Shown one piece after another: positions 1-6,051 of a stretch of DNA of 10,036 nucleotides. Within the stretch, counting starts at the first letter, position 1. Each line of letters begins with the position of its first letter. Position numbers and translations under genes: made by a program. The notes below the pieces were generated by a model. That model made no database searches, was not told the DNA's origin, and saw only the letters and a list, made by a program, of their open reading frames with translations. Source of the DNA: CAZJKO01 sp964546995 (GTDB taxonomy: Bacteria; Bacillota_I; Bacilli_A; RF39; UBA660); assembly GCA_964546995.1 (NCBI GenBank), contig CAZJKO010000038.1, forward strand, positions 1 through 10,036, in the 5' to 3' direction.

Positions 1-53
1 GCACACGCTTGATAAGCGTGGGGTCACAGGTTCAAGTCCTGTCAGGCCCACCA
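1..53 (+). tRNA. tRNA-Ile (GAT), 5' part outside window
   Basis: This is the 3' part of a tRNA cut by the window edge. The anticodon stem CACGC/GCGTG encloses the loop TTGATAA, giving anticodon GAT (Ile). The T-arm with TTCAAGT and an acceptor 3' strand CAGGCCC follow, then discriminator A and an encoded CCA at 51-53. It is the first visible member of an array with tRNA-Asn and tRNA-Glu, only 8 bases from the next gene, so it is presumably co-transcribed from a promoter upstream of the window. Confidence 0.93.
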
Positions 54-61
54 TTATAATT

Positions 62-138
62 GCCTCAATAGCTCAGTCGGTTAGAGCACTTGACTGTTAA
101 TCAAGGGGTCGTAGGTTCGAGTCCTACTTGAGGCGCCA
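62..138 (+). tRNA. tRNA-Asn (GTT)
   Basis: This is a complete cloverleaf. The acceptor GCCTCAA (62-68) pairs with TTGAGGC (128-134), followed by discriminator G and CCA (136-138). The anticodon stem CTTGA/TCAAG holds the loop CTGTTAA, so the anticodon is GTT (Asn). The T-loop GTTCGAGTC is canonical. It lies between tRNA-Ile and tRNA-Glu with very short spacers, as in a processed polycistronic tRNA transcript. Confidence 0.97.
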
Positions 139-146
139 TTAATTTT

Positions 147-223
147 GGCCAGTTGGTGAAGTGGCTTAACACACCGCCCTTTCACGGCGGCATTCACGGG
201 TCCGAATCCCGTACTGGTCACCA
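147..223 (+). tRNA. tRNA-Glu (TTC)
   Basis: The acceptor GGCCAGT (147-153) pairs with ACTGGTC (213-219, one G-U), followed by discriminator A and CCA at 221-223. The anticodon stem CCGCC/GGCGG with loop CTTTCAC gives anticodon TTC (Glu). It is the last tRNA of the left array before a probable terminator. An open reading frame on the opposite strand across this gene is not credible. Confidence 0.97.
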
Positions 224-233
224 ATTAAAGTAC

Positions 234-265
234 AAAACGCACAACTCGTGTGTTTTATTTTTTTA
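234..265 (+). terminator. Probable terminator of the Ile-Asn-Glu tRNA array
   Basis: A short stem GCACA (239-243) / TGTGT (249-253, one G-U) with a 5-base loop is followed by a T-rich run to about 265. The stem is weak. However, the T-run, the position just after tRNA-Glu, and the new promoter downstream at 302 all support termination here. Confidence 0.5.
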
Positions 266-301
266 TCTCTCATAAAAAGAATACAAAAAACGCGAAAACA
301 A

Positions 302-330
302 TTGACAGTTATAGGAATATAAGGTAATAT
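302..330 (+). promoter_or_regulatory. Vegetative promoter for tRNA-Ser(GCT)
   Basis: A perfect -35 TTGACA (302-307), a 17-base spacer and -10 TAATAT (325-330) form a near-consensus SigA promoter. Transcription should start near 337, leaving a leader of about 40 bases before the mature tRNA-Ser at 376. Its spacer resembles that of the other tRNA promoter at 9678. Confidence 0.88.
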
Positions 331-375
331 TATAAATACGGAACGCAAAGAAGTTGCCATTCCAAATTGGTATAG

Positions 376-466
376 GGAGCAGTACTCAAGAGGCTGAAGA
401 GGCGCCCCTGCTAAGGGTGTAGATCGGGTAACTGGTGCGAGGGTTCAAATCCCTCCTGCTCCGCCA
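376..466 (+). tRNA. tRNA-Ser (GCT)
   Basis: This is a class II tRNA with a long variable arm. The acceptor GGAGCAG (376-382) pairs with CTGCTCC (456-462), followed by discriminator G and CCA (464-466). The anticodon stem at 403-407/415-419 holds the loop CTGCTAA (408-414), anticodon GCT. Position 32 is C (base 408), the residue thiolated by TtcA in E. coli tRNA-Ser(GCU). It has its own promoter and terminator and so is a single-gene unit. Confidence 0.96.
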
Positions 467-477
467 TAATAAAATTG

Positions 478-506
478 ACCATTGATTATCAATGGTTTTT
501 CTTTTG
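478..506 (+). terminator. Intrinsic terminator after tRNA-Ser
   Basis: A perfect 8-bp stem ACCATTGA (478-485) / TCAATGGT (489-496) with a 3-base loop is followed by TTTTTCTTTT. It lies 11 bases after the CCA end of tRNA-Ser. Confidence 0.88.
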
Positions 507-535
507 TCAACCCAAAAATATCGAAGCCAAACTAG

Positions 536-564
536 TTTACAAGAAAAGAGTCACTCTGTATAAT
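536..564 (+). promoter_or_regulatory. Vegetative promoter for the ywaF-like gene
   Basis: -35 TTTACA (536-541), a 17-base spacer and a perfect -10 TATAAT (559-564) form a strong SigA-type promoter. It gives a leader of about 20 bases containing the ribosome-binding site AAGGTGA (579-585). It may also serve the ttcA-like gene, because no convincing promoter or terminator is visible between the two genes. Confidence 0.82.
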
Positions 565-590
565 AAAAACAAAGAAGTAAGGTGAAGTAA

Positions 591-1370
591 ATGATCAAAG
601 AATTTTTTTCAACAGAAAGGGGAAGCGTACCATTTTTCCATTTCAAACTATTTGGATTTTGGCACATTCTTTTGCTCTTGTTCCTAATAGGAGGACTTCT
701 GTTCATATATTATAGAAAAGATCAACTAAAAAAATGGAATCGCAACGAAAAAAAGAGTAGAATAGCGATGGCTAGTATTCTATTGAGCAATATGCTAATC
801 TATTACGGAAGTAAAATCATAGAAGGAACATGGAATTTTAAAGTACATTTACCACTTCATTTTTGTTTTATCAGTGGTTTTCTCTTCATGTTTGCCTTGT
901 ATACGAACAATAAAAAATTATTTCGTACAACATATTTCTTTTCTTTTGCAGGACCATTACCCGCTATTTTATTACCAGATTTAACATGTGGAATGGATCG
1001 TTTCATTTTCTGGCAATTCTTTATTAGCCATCACATTTTCTTACTATTTAGCGTATACACATATTATGTATTGGATTGGAAAATAGAAAAAGGAGATGCA
1101 AAACGAGCTTTTTTTCATGCCAACATCATCTTTGCTCTCGTCTTTTTATTCAATCAAATATTTAAAACGAATTATATCATGACCGAAAATCTCCCTGCCC
1201 ATGTCATAAAGTTGATGCCTTTTTTAAAAAACATCGATTTTCCTATCGTATGGTTAGAATTAGCAGGAACGCTTGCTTTTCTGTTTGCAAGATTACTAAT
1301 TTACTGTTGGGAAGATAAACCAGTCGATAAAAGCCAAACGAAGAAGGAACAATATGCGGTTAGTGGTTAA
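591..1370 (+). CDS. ywaF: YwaF/TMEM164-family integral membrane protein
   Basis: This is a 259-residue polytopic membrane protein with about six hydrophobic segments (roughly 22-41, 58-72, 86-104, 113-130, 139-161, 175-192 and 218-240). It carries the family signature LPLH-x-C (residues 87-92), a PDL at 129-131, FFISHH (143-148) and TNYIM (193-197). These match the bacterial YwaF/TP0381 family from memory. Human TMEM164, a distant relative, is reported to be an acyltransferase acting on ether phospholipids and using a Cys/His pair. Cys92 and His147/His148 are the matching candidates here, so lipid acyl transfer is possible but unproven. The ATG at 591 follows AAGGTGA at a 5-base gap. The charged C-terminal tail (from about 241) is probably cytoplasmic. 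The bacterial function is unknown. Confidence 0.85.
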   Translation: MIKEFFSTERGSVPFFHFKLFGFWHILLLLFLIGGLLFIYYRKDQLKKWNRNEKKSRIAMASILLSNMLIYYGSKIIEGTWNFKVHLPLHFCFISGFLFMFALYTNNKKLFRTTYFFSFAGPLPAILLPDLTCGMDRFIFWQFFISHHIFLLFSVYTYYVLDWKIEKGDAKRAFFHANIIFALVFLFNQIFKTNYIMTENLPAHVIKLMPFLKNIDFPIVWLELAGTLAFLFARLLIYCWEDKPVDKSQTKKEQYAVSG

Positions 1371-1524
1371 TATCGATGCTTGTCTCAATAAGAAAGAATC
1401 GAATGAAAGGAAAAGACCAAATCGATCCGTGAATTTCAAAGATACCCCATGATTTCACAAAATATGAAACAAATGCCAAGGAAACGCTCCTGGTACAAGC
1501 TCCCAAGAGGAAAGGAAATGTAAC

Positions 1525-2343
1525 ATGAAATATCAAGAAATAGAACACTCGATTATTACAAAATATCGAAAATCAATTTGGCGTAATTTCATGAAAGCGA
1601 TACGAGATTATGACATGATTCAAGAAAATGACAAAATTGCCGTTTGCATCTCTGGTGGAAAAGATTCCATGTTACTTGCGAAATGTATGCAAGAACTAAA
1701 AAAACATGGCAAAACACCATTTGAATTAGTCTTTCTAGTAATGAATCCTGGTTATACGGAAGTAAACAAACAAAAAATCATCGAAAATGCCAAACAATTA
1801 AACATTCCCATTACCATGTTTGAAACGGATATCTTCGATACGGTAGAAACGATTGAAAAAAATCCTTGTTATCTATGTGCAAGAATGCGAAGAGGACATT
1901 TGTATCATAAAGCAAAAGATTTAGGATGCAATAAAATTGCATTAGGACACCACTTTGATGATGTCATCGAAACAATTCTCTTAAGCATTCTTTATGGTGG
2001 AGAATATAAAACCATGATGCCGAAACTTCACAGCCAAAATTATCAAGGCATGGAATTGATCCGTCCCCTTTATTTTGTAAGAGAAAAAGACATTATCGCT
2101 TGGAAAAATTATCATGATTTATCTTTCCTAAATTGTGCTTGCCATTTTACCGAAAAATCTTCTCATCACGAAGAAGAATCCAAACGATTAGAAATGAAAA
2201 AATTAATCGAACAGTTTCGAACGTTAAATCCCCATATCGAAAATAACATTTTTAAAAGTGCTGAAAATGTCAATTTAAACACAGTGATTCAATATCGCAA
2301 AGATGGGGAAAAACATCATTTTTTAGACGATTATCATAAATAA
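1525..2343 (+). CDS. ttcA: TtcA-like tRNA 2-thiocytidine synthetase (PP-loop ATPase)
   Basis: This 272-residue cytoplasmic enzyme of the TtcA/TilS N-type ATP pyrophosphatase group is predicted to adenylate cytidine 32 of tRNA and replace its oxygen with sulfur. Visible features are the PP-loop SGGKDS (43-48), the CxxC pair Cys115/Cys118 in PCYLCARMRRG, the GHHFDD motif (141-146), and Cys204/Cys206. Cys204 or Cys206 can supply the third ligand of a TtcA-type [4Fe-4S] cluster. The length is slightly below E. coli TtcA. The ATG at 1525 follows GAGGAAAGGA (1507-1516) at a good distance. The gene follows ywaF after 154 bases without a clear promoter, so it may share that transcript. The tRNA-Ser(GCT) upstream has C32, a known TtcA substrate in E. 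coli. Firmicutes TtcA-like proteins are poorly tested, so the exact target is inferred. Confidence 0.85.
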   Translation: MKYQEIEHSIITKYRKSIWRNFMKAIRDYDMIQENDKIAVCISGGKDSMLLAKCMQELKKHGKTPFELVFLVMNPGYTEVNKQKIIENAKQLNIPITMFETDIFDTVETIEKNPCYLCARMRRGHLYHKAKDLGCNKIALGHHFDDVIETILLSILYGGEYKTMMPKLHSQNYQGMELIRPLYFVREKDIIAWKNYHDLSFLNCACHFTEKSSHHEEESKRLEMKKLIEQFRTLNPHIENNIFKSAENVNLNTVIQYRKDGEKHHFLDDYHK

Positions 2344-2355
2344 AATACGAATTTT

Positions 2356-2385
2356 GTATAAGAAATCTCTTTTTTTATCATGATT
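2356..2385 (+). promoter_or_regulatory. Candidate SigG-type (autoregulatory) promoter of sigG
   Basis: GTATA (2356-2360), an 18-base gap and CATGATT (2379-2385) fit the B. subtilis SigG consensus GHATR-N18-CATXHTA, as I recall it, with one mismatch at the last base. Transcription would start near 2391, right at the ribosome-binding site. The -10 lies in the loop region of the leader hairpin, so transcripts from here would lack that hairpin's 5' arm. Confidence 0.55.
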
Positions 2386-2405
2386 GATAGGAAAGGAGAT
2401 TTTTT
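2361..2405 (+). promoter_or_regulatory. sigG leader hairpin hiding the ribosome-binding site
   Basis: AAATCTC (2363-2369) pairs perfectly with GAGATTT (2396-2402). TTTT (2370-2373) can pair with GAAA (2391-2394), and TATCA (2376-2380) with TGATA (2385-2389) around a TGAT loop. The Shine-Dalgarno AAAGGAG (2392-2398) lies entirely in the 3' arm. Six T residues (2400-2405) run straight into the start codon, so the structure could also terminate read-through RNA from ttcA. An RBS-occluding leader hairpin has been described for B. subtilis sigG. Confidence 0.7.
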
Positions 2406-3182
2406 ATGGCACGTCACAAAGTGGAAATTAGTGGCGTGAATACAGCGAATATTAAAGTATTATCCAGTGAAGAGATGAAAGAACTTTTCATCAAAATGAA
2501 AAACGGTGATCCGTTTGCTAGAAATGATTTAATCGAAGGCAATTTAAAATTAGTTCTAAGTATTTTAAAACGATTTCTAGGTCGCAGTGACAATATGGAT
2601 GATTTATTTCAAGTAGGGTGTATAGGTTTAGTTAAAGCAATTGACAATTTTGATTTATCCCATGAAGTCCGCTTTTCCACCTACGCTGTTCCTATGATAT
2701 TAGGAGAGATAAGAAGATATTTACGTGATAATAATAGCATCAGAGTAAGCCGATCTGTCAAAGACTTAGCATATCGAATTTTAAAACTAAAAGAAGAAAT
2801 CATTTCCCAAACCGGAGAAGAACCAACTTATGAAGAATTAGCTAAAAAATTAGAGGTAACGCCTTACGAAATTGTACATGCCCAAGATTCTCTAAAAGAT
2901 CCGATTAGCATGTTTGAACCAATTTATAATGATGGTGGAGATACGATCTATTTGTATGATCAAATTGAGGATAAAAAGGTTGCAGAACATGATTTAGATT
3001 TTCGAATAGCGATTGATGATGCAATCAACGAATTAAACGAAAGAGAACAATACATTTTAGAAGAACGTTTTATAATAGGGAAAACACAAATGGAAATCGC
3101 TAATGAACTAACCATAAGTCAAGCACAAGTATCAAGATTAGAAAAAAATGCGATTGCGAATTTGAAAAAATTGTTGAAATAA
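2406..3182 (+). CDS. sigG: RNA polymerase sporulation sigma factor SigG
   Basis: This is the late forespore sigma factor of 258 residues, close to the B. subtilis length. The N-terminal KVEISGV (5-11) is the SigG signature. Region 2 contains DDLFQVGCIGLVKAIDNFD (65-83) and FSTYAVPMILGEIRRYLRD (90-108). Region 3 spans roughly 115-165, and MFEPIYNDGGD (169-179) separates SigG from SigF. Region 4, with its helix-turn-helix, covers about 205-257 (GKTQMEIANELTISQAQVSRL). The ATG at 2406 follows AAAGGAG at a 7-base gap. The residue matching B. subtilis Asn45, which determines sensitivity to the anti-sigma factor CsfB, is Glu44 here, as in SigF. The usual upstream partners spoIIGA and sigE are absent; a TtcA-like gene is there instead. 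ylmC follows 37 bases downstream. Confidence 0.97.
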   Translation: MARHKVEISGVNTANIKVLSSEEMKELFIKMKNGDPFARNDLIEGNLKLVLSILKRFLGRSDNMDDLFQVGCIGLVKAIDNFDLSHEVRFSTYAVPMILGEIRRYLRDNNSIRVSRSVKDLAYRILKLKEEIISQTGEEPTYEELAKKLEVTPYEIVHAQDSLKDPISMFEPIYNDGGDTIYLYDQIEDKKVAEHDLDFRIAIDDAINELNEREQYILEERFIIGKTQMEIANELTISQAQVSRLEKNAIANLKKLLK

Positions 3183-3204
3183 TGAAAAGAATGAAACATA
3201 AAAT
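3179..3204 (+). promoter_or_regulatory. Possible SigE-like promoter before ylmC
   Basis: ATA (3179-3181), a 15-base gap and CATAAAAT (3197-3204) resemble the SigE pattern (-35 ATA, -10 CATACAnT). The spacing is identical to the better candidate before yutH. It overlaps the 3' end of sigG and abuts the ribosome-binding site AGGTGG (3210-3215). In such AT-rich sequence this is only suggestive. Confidence 0.3.
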
Positions 3205-3219
3205 AAACTAGGTGGTAAT

Positions 3220-3453
3220 ATGAGACTTTCAGATCTTCAAAATAAAGATATTGTCAATGTCGTAGATGGAAAAAATATTGGAAATATTATCGATGTGAAG
3301 ATCGATGAAGAAAAAGGGAACATTCTAGCATTGATTATTGAACCGACCAAAAATTTTTTTTCTTTTTTTAACAAAGGAATGGATACCGAAATCAATTGGG
3401 ATCACATTACCAAAATAGGGGAAGATGTTATTTTAGTAAAACTAACTTTGTAA
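3220..3453 (+). CDS. ylmC: YlmC/YmxH-family PRC-barrel sporulation protein
   Basis: This is a small 77-residue single-domain PRC-barrel protein. The pattern MRLSDLQNKDIVNVVDGKNIGNIIDVKID (1-29), followed by the strand ILALII and the tail TEINWDHITKIGEDVILV (56-73), is typical of YlmC/YmxH, which is about 80 residues long. The biochemical role is unknown; members are conserved in spore formers and often lie directly after sigG, as here, which supports a sporulation link. The ATG at 3220 follows AGGTGG (3210-3215). It is likely co-transcribed with sigG, with a possible extra promoter. The last ten codons overlap the 5' arm of a terminator. Confidence 0.9.
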   Translation: MRLSDLQNKDIVNVVDGKNIGNIIDVKIDEEKGNILALIIEPTKNFFSFFNKGMDTEINWDHITKIGEDVILVKLTL

Positions 3454-3466
3454 CATCTTCTTTTTT
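3421..3466 (+). terminator. Intrinsic terminator overlapping the end of ylmC
   Basis: GAAGATGTTA (3421-3430) and TAACATCTTC (3451-3460) form a perfect 10-bp stem, extended by an inner TTAGT/ACTAA pair (3433-3437/3441-3445) and followed by six T residues. The ylmC stop codon TAA (3451-3453) lies in the 3' arm and the 5' arm is coding. It ends the sigG-ylmC unit. Confidence 0.88.
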
Positions 3467-3502
3467 ATAGAACAGTTTCATAATCTTAAACAGGTGATGA
3501 AC

Positions 3503-4255
3503 TTGAAAAGACGCGTTCATTTAAAGAAGAGACATAAAAAAGTCGCCAAATCAAAAATATGGTTATGGTCAATCATTTTTGTTGTCATTATGACCTATAT
3601 AACAATTCATATAATTGGTACAAAAATTAACCCTATTTTACTAGGCTATGCCCAAATGGAAACCAAACGCTTTGCAACTTTATTGATCAACCAAACCGTG
3701 ACAGAAGAATTAGTAGATACTTTAGAAATGGATGAACTTTTCATGATCAACAAAACAGAAACTGGTGAAATTCAGACGGTAGATTTCAATCCTGCTATTG
3801 TAAACAAAGTACTATCGCTAGCTTCAAAAGCGGTCCAACAAAAAATAACAGCATTAGAAAATGGGAATATAGAAGAACTTCCGAAAAGTTTAGAGGGAAT
3901 GAATTTTTCAAAATTAAAAGAAGGAATTGTATGTGAAATTCCACTAGGAATCCTAACAGGAAATTCTCTTCTTACCAATCTAGGACCACGATTTCCCGTA
4001 AGATTATCGTTTTTAGGCGATGTTATAACCAACATAAGAACAAAAATTGATTCCTATGGAATTAACAATGCCTTGGTAACGATTTCTATAAAAGTAGAAT
4101 TAACAGAAAGAATCACTATGCCACTTTCTACCAAAGAAGAAACCATTGAAATAGATATCCCTATTGCCATTAAAATGGTCCAAGGGAAAGTACCGACTTA
4201 CTACCAAAATGGTCTTGATAAGAATTCGAATATTTTTTCTTTACCACTTCAGTAA
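3503..4255 (+). CDS. yunB: Sporulation protein YunB
   Basis: This is a membrane-anchored sporulation protein of about 250 residues, near the usual YunB length. From the TTG start it has a very basic N-terminus, one membrane segment (about 20-40), then an extracytoplasmic domain with INPILLGYAQMETKRF (42-57), TNLGPRFPVRLSFLGDV (158-174), GINNALVTISIKVELT (186-201) and GKVPTYYQNGL (228-238). These blocks match YunB, which in B. subtilis belongs to the SigE mother-cell regulon and has no known mechanism. I chose TTG at 3503 because AGGTGATG (3492-3499) is then an ideally placed ribosome-binding site. GTG 3494 and ATG 3497 fall inside that site and have none of their own. A strong terminator lies just upstream, so it needs its own promoter; only a weak CATAATCT (3479-3486) is visible. 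Confidence 0.9.
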   Translation: MKRRVHLKKRHKKVAKSKIWLWSIIFVVIMTYITIHIIGTKINPILLGYAQMETKRFATLLINQTVTEELVDTLEMDELFMINKTETGEIQTVDFNPAIVNKVLSLASKAVQQKITALENGNIEELPKSLEGMNFSKLKEGIVCEIPLGILTGNSLLTNLGPRFPVRLSFLGDVITNIRTKIDSYGINNALVTISIKVELTERITMPLSTKEETIEIDIPIAIKMVQGKVPTYYQNGLDKNSNIFSLPLQ

Positions 4256-4304
4256 CACCCTACCATAGAATTTACAAATTTAGGAAGAAAAAAAAGACAA
4301 GTTA

Positions 4305-4313
4305 TGTTATACT
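4305..4313 (+). promoter_or_regulatory. Extended -10 promoter before the putative glycosidase gene
   Basis: TGTTATACT is an extended -10 (TGn plus TATACT at 4308-4313) with no recognisable -35. It lies about 20 bases upstream of the ATG at 4335. No hairpin terminator is visible after yunB, so read-through from yunB is also possible. Confidence 0.55.
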
Positions 4314-4334
4314 ACTATTATAGGATGGTGCACT

Positions 4335-6050
4335 ATGGAAGAGAAAAAGAGAAAGAAACGTAAAATCAAAGTAAAAAACGTCGTAAAATTATCTTTACTT
4401 TTAGTCGTATTTGGTCTTGTCTTATATACAACAATTCATTTTGGAAAAAATATCGTTATTGGTAAAAAAGAAGTGCGTTATCTAGCAAATGATATGCCAT
4501 TAGTAGCAATATACGATAAAGAAGGAAAAGAATTAGAAGCAAAAGCGCGAGGAACAAAAGTATTGTTTCAAGAAAATAAGACAATCACCATTGACGAAGA
4601 GACATTATATGCAATTGTCATTGATAAAGAAGAAGCATATGTAAAAAAAGACTTTTTAGTGGAAAATGAAAAAGAAGTTGTCAAAGAAAAAATCGTTTAT
4701 GTAAGAACACCGCAAAACCTCTATGAAAATCCAACAGATGGAACACTTTTACAATTAGTAAAAAAAGGAGAAGCTCTAACCGTAGTAGGATTTGATGGTT
4801 TAAAAGAAGACGGAAATGTCGATTTGTATAGAGTAAAAGTAAATGATATAGAAGGTTACATTTATAAAAAATATGTAACTTTGGATAATGAAAGTGCTCT
4901 AGCACATTACGATCCTGATAATTATTATACGGTTCACCAAGAACGAGGGGATCGATATGGCGGTGGAGATGCAGGAGCCCTCGATTATTTTCCAGTGGAA
5001 AAACCAAAATTTGAAAACAACAAAATGCCCGACCAAGTTTATGCACTTTACTTAAATTGTGGAAAAAATGTGATCAACAACGTAGATGATTACATTGCTT
5101 TCGCAAAAGAAACAAAAATAAATGCCTTCGTCGTCGATATCAAAGATAATACGACGCCAGCTTATTCGTCAAAAGTGATGGAAAAGTATTCCAAGACAAA
5201 TGCGGAACATGCTTACAATTCGATAGAAGATTATAAAAAGGCAATAGACAAAATAAAAGAAGCTGGTTTTTATGTCATTGGTCGAATTACTGTTTTCAAA
5301 GATGAGTATTATGCCATGGATCATCCGGAACATGCAATTCGCAACACTAAAACAGATGGATTGTTTGAACATAGTGGCACTTATTGGCCAAGCCCTTTTC
5401 AACGAGGTGTATGGGAGTTTAATGTAGCTCTTGCCAAAGAAGCTGTCCAAGAAATGGGCTTTAACGAAATCCAATTTGATTATGTTAGATGCCCAGATAG
5501 AACTTATCAATTAGAACAACAGGGAATCATGGATTTTAGAAACACCTATGATGAGGATAAAGCACAAGCGATACAACGCTTTTTGCAGTATGCAACAGAT
5601 GAACTTCACAAATTAAACGTATATGTATCAGCAGATGTTTTTGGAGAAAGTGCTCACAGTTATGTGACTGCATACGGACAGTATTGGGCAGCAATTTCCA
5701 ACGTTGTCGATGTCATAAGTGCTATGCCGTATCCAGATCATTTTAACAAGTATGAATACGGATTTACCCAACCAGTGTGGTCTATTCCATATGACATTCT
5801 AAATTACTGGGGGAAAACTTATGTCGCAAATCGCCAAAAAGAGATACCGACGCCAGCAATTGCTAGAACCTGGATTCAAACTTACGATACGATTAGAGAA
5901 CCTTATTTAACGTATGGTGCCAAAGAAGTATCAGATCAAATTAAAGGTTTGTATGATGCTGGTTTAAATGGTGGATATATGACTTGGAATTCAGGTAGTA
6001 ATTTATCAAAATACAAAAGCCAAAAAAGTGCATATAGTAAGGAGTACTAA
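4335..6050 (+). CDS. Membrane-anchored SH3 plus putative glycoside hydrolase (DUF4015) protein
   Basis: This 571-residue protein has a Lys/Arg-rich N-terminus and one uncleaved membrane segment (about 16-37), so the rest is extracytoplasmic. A first small domain (about 45-108) is followed by an SH3-like wall-binding domain (about 117-185: VYVRTPQNLYENP, GEALTVVG, IEGYIYKKYV). A TIM-barrel-like domain follows at about 230-565, of the putative glycosyl hydrolase family DUF4015. Its hallmarks are INAFVVDIKD (262-271), GFYVIGRITVFKD (311-323), EIQFDYVRCP (378-387), VYVSADVFGE (429-438) and GGYMTWNSGS (546-555). Asp268, Asp271, Asp382 and Asp434 are the obvious acidic candidates. A role on cell-wall or other glycans is inferred; no substrate is known. 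The ATG at 4335 follows AGGATGGTG (4322-4330). The yutD gene begins one base after its stop. Confidence 0.85.
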   Translation: MEEKKRKKRKIKVKNVVKLSLLLVVFGLVLYTTIHFGKNIVIGKKEVRYLANDMPLVAIYDKEGKELEAKARGTKVLFQENKTITIDEETLYAIVIDKEEAYVKKDFLVENEKEVVKEKIVYVRTPQNLYENPTDGTLLQLVKKGEALTVVGFDGLKEDGNVDLYRVKVNDIEGYIYKKYVTLDNESALAHYDPDNYYTVHQERGDRYGGGDAGALDYFPVEKPKFENNKMPDQVYALYLNCGKNVINNVDDYIAFAKETKINAFVVDIKDNTTPAYSSKVMEKYSKTNAEHAYNSIEDYKKAIDKIKEAGFYVIGRITVFKDEYYAMDHPEHAIRNTKTDGLFEHSGTYWPSPFQRGVWEFNVALAKEAVQEMGFNEIQFDYVRCPDRTYQLEQQGIMDFRNTYDEDKAQAIQRFLQYATDELHKLNVYVSADVFGESAHSYVTAYGQYWAAISNVVDVISAMPYPDHFNKYEYGFTQPVWSIPYDILNYWGKTYVANRQKEIPTPAIARTWIQTYDTIREPYLTYGAKEVSDQIKGLYDAGLNGGYMTWNSGSNLSKYKSQKSAYSKEY

Positions 6051-6051
6051 A

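Noticed and set aside
166..360. Minus-strand reading frame across the left tRNA region.
   Set aside because: It covers tRNA-Glu, its terminator and a promoter, has no ribosome-binding site and encodes no recognisable protein.
1353..1451. Short plus-strand reading frame of 32 codons (starting MRLVVNIDAC) overlapping the end of the ywaF-like gene, with an AGAAGGA-like site upstream.
   Set aside because: It is very short, overlaps a real gene, resembles no known peptide, and the 154-base gap 1371-1524 otherwise looks non-coding.
1487..1509. Possible hairpin CTCCTGG / CCAAGAG before ttcA that would cover part of its ribosome-binding site.
   Set aside because: It has only 6 pairs with an internal mismatch and leaves most of the Shine-Dalgarno free; much weaker than the sigG hairpin.
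3772..5510. Minus-strand reading frames inside yunB and the glycosidase-like gene.
   Set aside because: They are antisense shadows of well-supported genes, without ribosome-binding sites or recognisable products.
6028..6051. Earlier in-frame ATG for yutD giving eight more residues.
   Set aside because: It overlaps the upstream gene and lacks a ribosome-binding site, whereas AAGGAG is well placed for ATG 6052.
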